A stretch of 64,000 nt of DNA from Gymnogyps californianus (Eukaryota > Chordata > Aves > Accipitriformes > Cathartidae), in NCBI RefSeq assembly GCF_018139145.2, contig NC_059478.1, forward strand, positions 4,588,001 to 4,652,000. Direction: 5' to 3'. Shown here piece by piece: positions 13,762 to 26,100 of the stretch. The position numbers and the translations under genes are program-made. Numbering within the stretch: position 1 is the stretch's first letter; every line of letters begins with the position of its first letter. The notes under the pieces are model-generated. The model saw nothing but the letters and a program-made list of their open reading frames with translations, was not told where the DNA came from and made no database searches.

Positions 13762-13820
13762 AATTAATGGTTGCATTTTTTGTTGGCAGTCATTGGTTGC
13801 ATTAATTGCAACCATTAATT
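13762..13820. repeat. Perfect 14-bp inverted repeat with 31-base spacer
   Basis: AATTAATGGTTGCA at 13762-13775 is the exact reverse complement of TGCAACCATTAATT at 13807-13820. A second nested 7-bp hairpin (GGTTGCA/TGCAACC) shares the right arm. It could be a short transposon relic or simply a hairpin; no terminal duplication was recognised. Confidence 0.75.
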
Positions 13821-14029
13821 GCATGAAGATTGCGTAATATTGAAAACAGAATGCTGGCTAGCTTATTACAGCAATGACCAATACCAGAGAAAAGGAACTC
13901 TGATGCAGAGCTTTCTAAAGCAGATGAGGTTTGGAACAGTAGAAGAGTTTCACCACAGAAAATAAAGACAAATAATCCAATTGGTTAAACTAAATTATAC
14001 TTATGGAAAGTCTGTAAAATTAGTAGCTT

Positions 14030-14700
14030 GTCTCAGCTGAATGCTTCACCGAAAAAAATACGTAAAGCAGAAGGAAAATGGGCTAGACTTCTTAGCATCT
14101 GAGTAGTAGTATCAGCACTTTGTGCATGTTTTGACCCTCCCTTCATTTTTGTCAGACTGCCGACAAAAAACCAGTAGCCCCCAATGAGTGAGTTCTGCTC
14201 TTTGGTGTCACTGACTCTGTCATTCTTTATTGCTGAAAGTGTTGCAAGATGTAAGGAGCGCAACTGTATTCCAACTTACTCAGAGGTGAGCTGGTTTATC
14301 ACCTTCTGTGCTACTACATCTGCTTCTGTATCTAAGAACACAGCTTTGCCATGTGCCTCTGCAGGTGCATTTGCTTCTCTCCACAGGCTGCTGCTACGCA
14401 CTCCCCTGCTCCCACATTGTCATCTCCATGCTTTAAACAGTATGGCAATCTACAGTCAACATCCATTTGCAGGCGGAGCACGTGATGAATATCGATCATT
14501 GGTAATGCTTGTGTCTCCTGAGCCTAAATGCTACCTTCCTAGTGTTGGTCAGACAGGCCTGTTGCTGCTCTTCTCGAGAGTCGTTGAAGTAAGTGATGGC
14601 TGTTTGGATATCAGCAGCACTTCTGTGAACTTGCTAAGGACTTTCTGACACGTCTTCTAATATTTGTAATTCCTCTTGTGTTCCTCAGGAAACCTCCCCT
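14030..14700 (-). pseudogene. Possible decayed retrocopy, source unidentified
   Basis: On the minus strand several protein-like stretches follow each other in different frames with stops between them. One reads EELQILEDVSESP, a stop, then QVHRSAADIQTAITYFNDSR. Another reads EADVVAQKVINQLTSE. A third is a 76-codon open frame over 14033-14263. The spacing, composition and lack of splice signals suggest an old intronless copy of a coding sequence. I do not recognise the parent gene, saw no poly(A) tail, and chance open reading remains a real alternative. The 154-codon plus-strand open frame over the same stretch has no recognisable domain. Confidence 0.2.
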
Positions 14701-17700
14701 GCCTTTAGGATGGTTAAACATGCCAATTTTCTAACTTGGCAGTTAGGAAACTGCCAGCTCTCATGTCTCTAGTACTGTGGTACAACTTGGCGGCTTCTGT
14801 TCTAGCCCTAGCATGGAAAATGCTGTGCTCAAAAAATCACACCATGTACTCTCCCTTTGTACTTAGAAAGCTCAGCTCTCAGCCCATGGCTCTTTTCACT
14901 GCATCTCCTTTTTTTCTGGCTATTTTTCTTCAGCTTTAATGTGTGTTGCTTGTAGCGTTGTGTTGTGTAACTCTTGCTGCTTGGATATGTACATAGTCTA
15001 CTCTGCCCCGTTTCTTGATCTTTGATCTTATAATTCTCTCTCTCTTCCTTTTCTGCAACCCTGGAGCTGTCCTAGACCTGCATGTCCTTTTTCCTGTGAC
15101 TACAAGTTCCCCTTTCTCTCCTCAATCCCTTCTCCGTGTCGCCTGGGTGGCACCCTGCTAAGTATCTACATCCATGTCTCTATCAGCTCTTGCCTCGATT
15201 GAAGCAGCTTCCCGTCATGCATCTCCTATGGCTGACTGGGTGCTAGCAGAAGATAACACTGCGAAGACCTATACCCCAAATCTTCAAGCACTGACCTGTA
15301 GGATAGAAAAAGACTTACAGAGTTAGATCATTGGAGTCTTTCACATAAATACTGTAAGTTCTCTCCAGCTTTGATCATCCCATGCTTTCCTCTGCAAAGG
15401 TTGGAAAGATGTGAGCAGGGCTTCTTCCGTCCCTTTCCTTCTCCCTAGGAGAATATTCTGTGCCTAGTAGATCTGACTGTTAGGCGTTCTTTCCTAAATT
15501 AGTCCTTTCCCTAATCTGCTATTATTGCCAGTTATATGTATGACATGATATTCTCCATGAAGAATCAGTTAAACCCACTCTTTTTAACAGCAGGGGAAAA
15601 TCTCTTTATTACATGATGAGGAAGCCAAAAAAGCTGTCCTCTTTCATTATGCTTGACAGAAATGCTTATGTTCAGGGGTTTTTCCTCCTGAATGATCTCT
15701 AAGTCCAGGAAAATCTGAGATCAATTTGTGGTTCCCATGAAGCCCTAATTAGTAATGACATCATGTTACAACCCAGCATGCTATTCAGAACTTGGTGCTG
15801 AGCGAAGGGATTTTGTGCGTGTGTCCGTCTGTTTGGGGTGGTGGGGTGGTTTGGGGGACTCATCCCCAGGGGTTTGGAAATAAACCCCACAAAACAAAGC
15901 TTCTGGGCTTTTCTGCAATGGACTATGATGAGAATCTGTAGAATTTAGACATTAAATTTGTTCAGAGCTTTGAAGCAATCTGTTATGACTTGATTTGTTT
16001 CAGAAGTCTGCACAGCAGAAGAAAGGTGTAGTTAGTTTCTGTGGCCCTTTGAGGGAGGGGAGTCCTGGGAAACAGAATAGCAGCTGGGTCAGGGTGGGAA
16101 AGCTGCATCTTTGGTCACAAACAGCTATCTGCAAAACCTCAGAAGACAGAGATAGGGAAGAAGCCCTGCCTCCGCAGAGCAACATACTCTTCCCCCCTCT
16201 ATTTCTCTTGCTGTAAGTTAAATGTAGATAAGGGCTGAATGGAGGGGAAAAAACCCAACCAAACAAATTGCTACTTGGGAATAAGCAGCAGAGATAATTC
16301 CCTTCTTTTATTCATATAAAATAAAGAATTGTAGAGTGAATCTTGAAATCCATACCCTATTTTGGTTGATGTCAGTGATGATTTTGCTTGAAGAGAGATG
16401 CACTACAGTGGCCTGCAATATAGGTGTAGGCAGGTATAATATATATTTCCAATGGTGGTGGCTTTTTGGTTGGTTTTTAGCAACCAAAGCCTCATGTTTC
16501 TGAGCATGAAGGACACCTTCCTGTGGCTGTGCTGCCAATGGTAGGGCATGAATCTAATGGTAGGGATATTTCCAAAGTATCAGACATTTAGGAGATATAA
16601 GGATGTTTCACAGAAACAGTTAATTTTCATCATAACTCAGGATTGTATGACTTTCAGAAATGTGATTCTAATGGAAATAGTAGAGGAGCTGAAAACTTAG
16701 TATGATTCTTTAGGAGTGGAGTCCTCTGTTACTTCAGAGAATATTATCTGGGGCAGCACTATTGTCTGAGTTCAGATGTGCTGTTACTATGGATACATAT
16801 TGGCCAAATGCTTTCTAGTTATTGCATTACCTAATTTAGCACTTAAATAATGTTTTTTTTCTTCTGCTTGTGCAATGAGTAACACGACTGCTTAGTAAGT
16901 CACATATGGTGGCATTTTGTATTTGCATCCTGTGATATGAAATTCTAAGTGTTTAACCAAGTATATATCACCTCCTGTACAGATTGACATCTACCGTTAA
17001 TGCCAAAATTTAGTTTGTAACGTTGAATAAGCCAACTGATAAATTTAGGTTTCTAACTTTACATTTTATCCTTCCACCCATGTTTGTTCAGTTTCTTCCT
17101 TCCTGTTATTCTTGTCTATGAGGTGTTCATTTCTTACGTCCAAAATTCTTGCTTGGTTGACAGCACAAAACTTTTACAGCAAACAGTTTTGTTTCTGTTA
17201 AAGACTTTACCTGAAGATTTTAAACTAAATATTTGGACTTCAGTTTTGACCTCTAAATGTCAATGCAGTTAAACAGTAATATTTATTTATTTTTAAGTCT
17301 TAGTTTTGAGACTTAATCAGCCTGAAAACAAGCTCTTCCTATTTATTTATGCAGGGTAGGAAAGAAAGAATATTTTTGAAATAAAAGTACAGGAAAACAA
17401 ATGGGTTTACAACACATCCTCTCACTCCATGTGTTAACAGATTTGCTCCAGTAGCTTCTGAATGAACCTTGCCAATGCTGAGATAACAAATCAGGTAACT
17501 GAGTCAAAGCAAAATAAACTTTAAATCCCTCAAGTGAATCCGGTGTTCAGGCACACAAAATGCCAATGCATTGGTTTCAAATGGAGGAAATTTTTTAATT
17601 CTCCCCAGTCCAGGTAACGGTGTAGGCTATGCGCTATATTAGCAGAAGAGGATGGGTTTAATTTTATGTATCATTTGAGTCCAAAGGTGAAAACCTGGTA

Positions 17701-18796
17701 ATTTAAATCTAAAGGGCCTTTTTGAAGTGGTGGACTAAATCAGAAATCATCAACATGAGACCTTAAAGCTGAAGACGGCTGGTTCAGCGCTGTCAGGACA
17801 GTGGTACCCGAAGTGAGGGTTTTGTGAGATGTAATCAACAACACGTATGGGGCCAGGTGAGGATCTCAGTCCTGCCTCTACAGGGCAGATGTCCTCAGCT
17901 CCACAGAAACTCAGCTCCCCTCCTCTGTCTCCAGCAGGCAGAGGCAGAGATGGGGACTGTAAGGCTGAGGCTGACACTTGCTCAGGTCAGCGTTTACAGA
18001 ACCACGGGCTGTGAGTGATGGGAGAAGGAAAGGGATGTTTAACAGCGTGCTGCAGAAGGGTGTGAGTTGTTTTCCAGCTGTATGCAGACATGTCTATTCT
18101 ATCCCAGTGACACCTGTTCTGTGGTCCACTTCTCTTAGCTGATCTCCCTCCTTGAGAAATCATTCTACATTTATAGTCCCTGTAGAAGCTGACTCTTGGC
18201 ATCGCCTTCAACACCTTCCTGAAAACATTTCTACCCATGCCCGAAATGCAGCTGTCCTGGGAAAGACTTCTCATGGCATGATGCATGTAAAGTGAGCAAA
18301 ACTATCTCCCAAACATCTTGTACTGAAAGACCAATGATGTCAGCTCTCTGAATTTTTCATGCACGCAGCATCAGCACAGTTGCCAAGCTTCTAGTTGAAA
18401 ACCATGCAAGCTGCTGGAGATTACCATGACCAAAAAGATGATCAGTAATCCAGCTCACAGCTGGGAGGCTGATACAATGTCTACTGTAACTGCAGGGGAA
18501 TGAGAAGTGCTATGGCATAATTAATAATTGCAATGGACCATGATACTAAGTCTCACTTGAAAGTTGCAAACTTAAAGCTCCTGGCCTGGCAGTCTAGAAG
18601 CTCTTTTGTATCTAACTCATGCGGTGTGACTCTTTTCCAGGTACTGACCAACCTAGTACTGAATCAGGGAAAAACAGAATTTGTCTTTTAGAAAATCATG
18701 ACAACCAGCTTTATGATCACACTTCTTACATTTTTCCTCTTCTTGAAAGCAGCTGTGCTGTTTGAGGGGTCAGTGCTGCCTCTGAAAGCCTACCAG

Positions 18797-19208
18797 ATGC
18801 ATTTCCAGACCTGGCTTGCTTTCCCAATGGGAGTATTGCTGTGCTGTGCTCTTCAGACATCTGCCATTCAACAACCTGCATCTCACAACTGCACCAGCGA
18901 TGGTCAAAGAATATCCTTCAGCCACTCCTACAGGATTGACCTGCCTACGTCCTCTGAGATTAAGGTGGAAGCAGATCCATTACAGCATGCAGACAACAGT
19001 GGGGTGCAGCTAGATCCTGGGGAGGCAGAGGAAAACGAAGAGCAGAATATAATCTTTAGGCACAACATCCATGTGCATGCACCCAAAGGGGACTGTGAAA
19101 CTTTGACCCACGTTAAGGGTCTGCTTGAAAGGATGGAGAAGCTTGAGAAAGAAGTGGCAGAGCTGAGAGAAGTTTGCAGCCCTCAGAAGTGCTGTGGGGG
19201 AAGCCAAG
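18797..19208 (+). CDS. TNN: TNN coding exon 1: signal peptide and oligomerisation region
   Basis: Encodes residues 1-137. The ATG at 18797 was chosen because [20 protein letters not shown] aligns with the human signal peptide around its FPMGLLL. An in-frame ATG at 18698 would add 33 residues, MTTSFMITLLTFFLFLKAAV onward, but a polypyrimidine tract and AG just upstream suggest that part is intron. Heptads [19 protein letters not shown] lead to the cysteine cluster VCSPQKCC, which in tenascins crosslinks trimers and hexamers. The exon ends in phase 1 at a GTAAGT donor. Confidence 0.92.
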
Positions 19209-20139
19209 GTAAGTAACAATTGCAGTATCTGTTCTTACATCCCAGATACAGCCCATTTACTGCAGAGATTTGGGGACTGGAATCCATTTGTCAAGGTTTT
19301 GGGGGTTCTCTGTGAGTGAAATGCTAGAGTCCTACAGATGGGATGGTGCGCTGGTTTCTGTGATGTGAAAGGAAATCTGAAGGTCCCAAAATGCAGTAGT
19401 ACGTACCACGTCTGGAACCGGTGCGGGGGAAATCTCCCCAGGCATTCCCAGAAGTGGAAGGGAACGGTTCCTGAGTTTCACATAGGTGGAAGGATTCAGT
19501 GGAGGAGTTTCTGCAGGAGGGTGGGAGATGAGGGAGGCACTTCTTGTTGCTGTCTTTTCCTTTCTCATTTTTGCCTCCAGAATTTTGCAGTTGTTGAGAA
19601 TTTGTCTTTTTATTTCCTCCTTGATAACTGACTAAAAGAAGAGCAGAGTTTATGATGATGATGTTTTGTGGTGGCCACTAGCTGTGCCTGTGATCAAAGT
19701 TTTATACCGCATGGCCTCTAAGAAAAGATTTAACAAACTCATCTTGTTTGGGGAATGGAGACAGGGAGAAGTGCTAAGTCTTTGGTTACATGAAAAATAC
19801 GGGTGTATAGCAGATGAGAATAATGTGCTCTCCATCTTTATAATAACTGTGATGAGAAATGGTGAGCTTAAATTGCAGCCAGGAAGATTCAGGTTAGAGG
19901 CTGTGAAAAGCTTTGTAATTGACTCTCTGGGGTTGTCATGGAATCTGCATTCCTGCCGACTACGGACAAATGTGTTGGGAATGGCAAGGGTGGAGCTGGT
20001 CCCTCCTTGGACCTGGGGCAGATGGACAAGGTGATGTCTTCATGTCTTTTTCAGCCCATATTTTCCAGTCATATTTATGCTTTCCCTTTAATGACTTTGA
20101 ACACACCTGTGCGCTACCTGTCCATTGCTATGTTCCTAA

Positions 20140-20170
<31 letters not shown>

Positions 20171-23100
20171 ATTTTGATTTTCTCTCGTCTGTGTGTCACG
20201 CTTGCCGTTGCGCATCCTGGTGCTGCTCTGGCCAGGTATCTCGCATTGCAGCGGCCACGGGACTTTCCTCTATGAGACTTGCAGCTGTAAGTGTGCCGAG
20301 GGCTGGGAGGGCAGCGACTGCTCCCGCCCCACCTGCCCCAGCCACTGCAGCGGCCATGGGCGCTGCGACGGTGGGAAGTGTGTCTGTGATGAGCCTTACT
20401 TTGGTGAGGACTGCAGCCATCGGCTCTGTCCTGAGAACTGCAGCGGCAACGGGATCTGTGACACAGCCAAAGGGGTCTGCCAGTGCTACGAGGAGTTCAT
20501 CGGAGAGGACTGCAGCGAGAAACGATGTCCCGGGGACTGCAGTGGCAATGGGTTCTGTGACACAGGAGAGTGCTACTGCCACGATGGCTTCTTTGGCCTC
20601 GACTGCTCCCAGGGTAAGACATGCCTGTGAGTTATTTCTCCCTTCTTTCTTTCAATCTAGGTTTCCCTCTCTACCTCCCATAAACATTTGGTTAATCCTG
20701 CAGGTCAGCCAAGCCTGGGGTCACCAGGTTCCTCTCGGAGTTCCAGCTGGGCTAGGGGTTGCTGACGGGTCCTTGTCTTCCAGAATTGCCTGGAAAACAT
20801 TTGTGAATTGGGGAAAGGTGGAAATGCAGTTAAAGGTAGTGCTAGCACAAGCCTGTGTGTAGCAGCTGAAGGAGAGAGGAAAACTGGGTATGGAGCCTGT
20901 AAATAAAGAGGGAGCCAGAGTCTGTTTCTTGGCATACAAATGAGACAATAGAAGGTAAAATCATGTTTGCTGCGGTGTGCACTGCTTGCCGATAAGGTAG
21001 TTGATTTGATAAAACCTGTGAGACAAAGGATGCATAAATCCTTTAAATAACCTCCCTTTGAAGTGAGGTCTTTGGGAAATTCTCCCTTACCCTGCTTTGT
21101 TACAAGGCAGTAGGATTTGCCTGAGAAGACCTGACTGAGCTGACCTTGAGGTGTGTGTCCAGCAGTTTCTGCTGAATTCTGAAAAACCTATAATCTCCCT
21201 ATAAGCACAGGTTGATACTCCAGGCTTCAGCACTTAGCCTTTTACCCTGGAAGCTGCCTTTCCTTCTCAGCATATCACTGCTTGGTCTAATCTTTCACAG
21301 CTCCTCAGGAAGAACTAGGTAACAGCCACACACTGAGCACCGGGTATTGCTTAGTAAGGGTTTGCAGTGACCTTACTCACAGGTCTTTTCTGCTCTGGAT
21401 CATCCCTCACCTCTCAGGCTTGACCTATCTGCTTAGAGACTCACCTTTTATTTAAAAGATTATTACTCAAATTGTTCATCCAGACAAGAGCTCTGCATCA
21501 AAACTTCACTCCTCCTACCCCTTCCACACTATCCAGAGATGTTTCTCGGTGGCTCCAGCACTCTTCTCTCCTGTCAGTAGACTGGGATTTGCTGCTCAGG
21601 AGGCAGCACCTTTACTGAGGTGGCAAGCAGAGGAGTTTCTCCCAGAGCAGAAACAATTCTCCCAGAGAACTGTTGCCCAGCCAGCCTCTCCCAAAGGGCT
21701 GGCTGGGTCCAGGCTTGGATCCTCTTCCTTACACAACACCTGCAGCGGTTTTACAGGCTGGTGAAAGTGGCCTCTGTTCTCTGAGTGAGCAAGCACTACA
21801 GAGTTAATATATATAGCACAATCCATTTTGCTGCTGTTTCTGAGCACTACACCTCCACTCCTGCTTAAAAACTTTAAGTCCAAAGGCAAATGGTTCCCAT
21901 CTCAGCATCTGTAGCCAAGTGCTCCTCTCCCATAGGTGTCAAATTGCCTTTTCTGTTCCAATTTGGGTTAGATTTCTGCATCCTGGGAGATTTACACAGC
22001 ACAGTTTTTATTTATTTATCATCATTATGTGTCTCAGATCATGAAATGACATATTTTGTTGTATATTGCCATGGTAACAGGAATGTCTGAACATCTAGAA
22101 GTTACTAGCAAGCATGCAACAGTATAATTAATATCTTGCAATTCCTTCTGAAGGAGAAATAGAGGCCAAGGACACATTGAACAGCAGGTATTGGCCTGTG
22201 CTCTTTCTGGATTTTGTTTATTGGCACTCCAAAATAGCACTGTGGGATATCTGAAGACGAATAAACCAGCAGTTTAAAACAAGGGTATCCACAAAACCAG
22301 TTTTTTGGTATCTCAGCACAATATTAGTTTAACCAGGAAGTGTTTGTGTTGATGCTGTAATCAGGAAATTGGAAAAGAAAATAAAGGGGGACTCTTTGCT
22401 GTTCCCAGGGGAGCCAGGGTTCCCAACAAGCCCCCGTGGGAGCTCTCAGCCCAGTGCTGGATCTATAAGTGTGCTGCTCGTTTCCTGCTTGCTTCAGCCG
22501 TTAAGGCCTCAGCCTGCTTCTGGAGGAGAACCTGCCTGATGGAGAGAGATTGATGAGAGCGAGCAGAACGCAAGATGGACTCTGGCACGGCCCACAACCA
22601 CCCATCCTCCTAATTCACCTCAGCAATTAGTGCTGTGCCTGTGATGAACCCTTTCGCTTCAGGCTAGGAGGTCGTCTGCTGTCGGAGAGGAAGAGGAGGA
22701 GGTTTTCAAGGGTTACCAAGTCCAGGCAGCACCTCCTTCCCCTTCACACCTTCACGGGGCCACTTCCCCTGGCCCTGACCAGGAGTGTTTTTGTCAAGTC
22801 CTGTAGTGCTTGTGTTTGTCACGTTGGCTGGAGAAGATGGCTCTGGCGCACCTCAGGGCAGAGCAAAAAAATACTTTGCAAAAACAGATTCCCCTGGGTT
22901 AGAGAGTCACTGCCTTTGCAAGAAACCCTCGTCAAAACGTCCTGCTCGGAAACACAAACTGTCTTAGGCATTGTCCTAAACAGATGATAATGATTTCTTA
23001 TGCCACATCTCTCCTCTTCAGAGAGGCAGATACAATTCTCTTCTGAACTATGCTTAGACAAGGGATAAACCACACCATATGTATTTAGGTTCTTTATTAT

Positions 23101-26100
23101 TTTACTGCAAAGCTGGATTATTCAAATCCAGCTTCTATATCACAAGGAGAGGCAGGATGAAGGTTCTCACATTTTGTACAAAGTCTTCATCAAAAGCAAT
23201 GGTATGCACATATTGAGGGTGGAATTTGGTGAGAGCTGTGAGTTACACAAGGGAATGAATGCTGCCTTTCAAGTGAGAAGAATCTCGTGATGTTATCTGA
23301 CCTAATGTTGCTGACACATGCCTTTTTACAGGCACTTGCTATCTATTTTTTGCTATCGGTTAGTGCCTTGCTAATGAAATACAGCCGGTGGATGGTCTGA
23401 TCAGTTTATGATGTGCTTGCTTGTAATTAAAATCAGGTAAACTTTCTGACAGATGTTCTGCATTGACTGCTTTCAAGGGCTGCTTCAAGACACTAAGCTA
23501 TCTGTCTTGTCGCAAAATGGTTAAGGCACTGTTGGTGTCCTGAAATTTATTATGTGCAGCAGATTTGCCCAGGTCTCCTCCAGGCACCAAATGTAAGTTT
23601 CCACCAGTATAAAAGCTCAGTTTTCTACCTCTGCCATGGAGAAGCTGTGTTCCCCAGTTTTGGGGACCAGTTGACATTTTGAAATAACTCTGACAGTGAT
23701 ACGAAAAGAAGGTTTTGTCTTGTCTTTCTCTTCCTAGAGGCATTGGAAGGGACAGCTTTATGAGAGAGTTTTCCTCATGCCAGTGTGGGTTTAGAAGCTG
23801 GAAAGAGTCGTCCAGGAAATTATGGTATTTGTTACTGACTGCAGTATTCATTTGTATTTAATGATATGCTGTTGGGCAGAAAGAAATGGACAAACCCAGG
23901 AAGACTGCAGACTGGGAGTTCCAGTTCTGCATTCTCTCTGTATTCAGAATAAGTTTGAAAAAATTTCTTGCTTGGCTACGTGACATCATTCTCATTGCAA
24001 TGTTTTTCTTTGTTTCTTTTCTAGTGCTTGCTCCTCAGAACCTGCAGCTGCTGAACTCCACAGAGAACTCTCTGGCTGTCAGCTGGGATCCAATGATTGA
24101 TGTGGATAATTACCTCATTAGCTATTATCCAGTAGGGTATGAGACGTTGGTGAAACAAGTCCATGTGCCCAAAGGGCAGCTCAGCTATGAGATTGTGGGT
24201 CTCCGCCCTGGCACCGCATACAATGTCACACTTCATCATGTGAAGAAGGGGATTGCCAGTGAGCCCAAGTATCTAGAAGCAAGTACAGGTAGGAGCAGGC
24301 AGGATTTTTCTTCAAAGTCAGAAGTCGTAGATCTTTAAAGTTAGATTCAAAGAAGTGGAGCAAATTGTTTGGCTTTGCAGGTTTGTTACATCCTGTCTGA
24401 GCGCTGGAGAGCACTTTCTCTTCCCAGCCTCAGTTGCAGTTTTCTGTCATTGTTCTTTTCTGGAGAATCTGTTCCCAGATATGTATCGTTAGAGCTGAAT
24501 GTATTGCAAATTTCCTCTCTTTCCCTTTATCTTGTTCAAATCCTACTTGCATTGACACCCCTGAATTCCAGGGAATCCGTAATGTTGCCTGCTGCAAGAA
24601 GCAGGAATGGAAGCAAGCAAGATAAAGCCAGCACGTTATTAAGAATAATGCACTGTTTGACTGGATGCAGAAGGGACTTTGAAGTAGGCAGGATGTCATT
24701 CCTAGGTACTAATTTGCCAAACATGTCTGCAGCAGCGAGTTTTGCTCATAGTCTCTTCCCAGGACTGAATGAGCCTGATGCTACTGAGGTTAGGAGGTTG
24801 AGTGTGGAAAGACGGCACATTTGAAGCTGTCTCTAGAGAACTGAAATGCCATTTTGTTAGCAGCTGATATTATGCTGTCTGCCTGCACTTGGCAAAAACA
24901 GTGAAAAGTTTGGTTATTTTGACATTTTTCTTGCTTCTAGCACAACAGGTAGGAGCTGAGAGTCAGAAAACTCTGGAGTTGGAGTGTTACCATGGACAAA
25001 ACTAAGCCTGTTGAAATAATGATTGTGCTGTACTTGCTTAACTCTTCAGTTTGGCTGAGGAAAATGTCTCGGGTCTCAGAGCAGGCGACTGGGCAGGGAG
25101 GAGGACTGTTTAGCAACTTCCTATCTTATATTTACCTTTTCATGCTGATGCTGCTTCCTCACGGCCCTCTGCTGTCCTTCCCAGTCCTGTCTGCACTCAA
25201 TGCCATCTGGGTGACGGAGGAGATGGAGAACTCCCTGGAAGTGGAGTGGGAGAACCCACCAACAGATGTGGATTATTACAAGCTGAAGTTCAGATCCCTG
25301 GTGGAGATGGATGAGAAGCAGGTCATGGTGCCCAAAAGCAATGACCCTAAGAGCAGACACATCATGACTGGTGAGTACTTGTGGGTATTCCAAACTGGGC
25401 AGGGGCAGTGAGAAGTGGCAGAAACAATTGACGGTCAGACCATAGTCCCAAGATGATTCTTCTCTCATGTGTGGATGGCCAGTTTTTCTTCAATTCTTGC
25501 CTGCCATACGCCAGGGTGAGATCTACTGGGGTTCCCCTATGCCGTAATGATGGGTGTCTCCATAGGGAGAAAGCTTCTGTGCCCTGTGGATAGCAAGTTT
25601 CAAGGCATATTCATTCAGCTTTAATTCTGTCCTTGTTAGGAATAAAGTGTATTCTTCTGTTTCAGAGCTGGTAACACAGATATTATGGAAGTCCCCACTT
25701 ACTATAGTCAATGTGTGCCCTAAGGGCAAGCCTGGACCAAAAGTGCTATCAAGGCATTCTCAAGACAAAAGGAATTTAGATAGAAATCTAAACTTTAAGT
25801 TCCTCTCTGCTACAAACCTAGAACTGGATAGACTAAACAAAATAGCTTTCTTTAAGAAAAACTACTGTCTTCCCGAATTGTTGGTAATGCTCCCTTTTGC
25901 TCTTTGTAGGCCTGAAACCTGGCACAGAGTACGAGGTCACTGTCATACCTGTGAAAGACAATACAGAGGGGAAACCATCCTCAGTGAGTGGTAGGACTGG
26001 TACGTGGAAAGTTTCTTTTACGATAGTGATGTTACTACAGGGTTCGGGGACAGATCCGTCAAGATTGCAGCACAAAAGGTGCACAGTTGTCTGCTGCTTC

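Larger units (their letters stand above)
10021..18696. other. Gene-poor spacer upstream of TNN
   Basis: About 8.7 kb of AT-richer DNA between the MRPS14 promoter and the first TNN coding exon. I recognise no protein-coding exon. A non-coding TNN first exon and promoter are expected here by analogy with human TNN, but I cannot place them. The stretch holds an inverted repeat (13762-13820) and an unidentified coding-like patch (about 14030-14700, minus strand), both listed separately. Confidence 0.5.

Noticed and set aside
20191..20862. 223-codon plus-strand frame and a 128-codon minus-strand frame over the EGF exon
   Set aside because: Both are shadows of the TNN EGF exon; the true frame keeps the cysteine pattern and correct splice phases.
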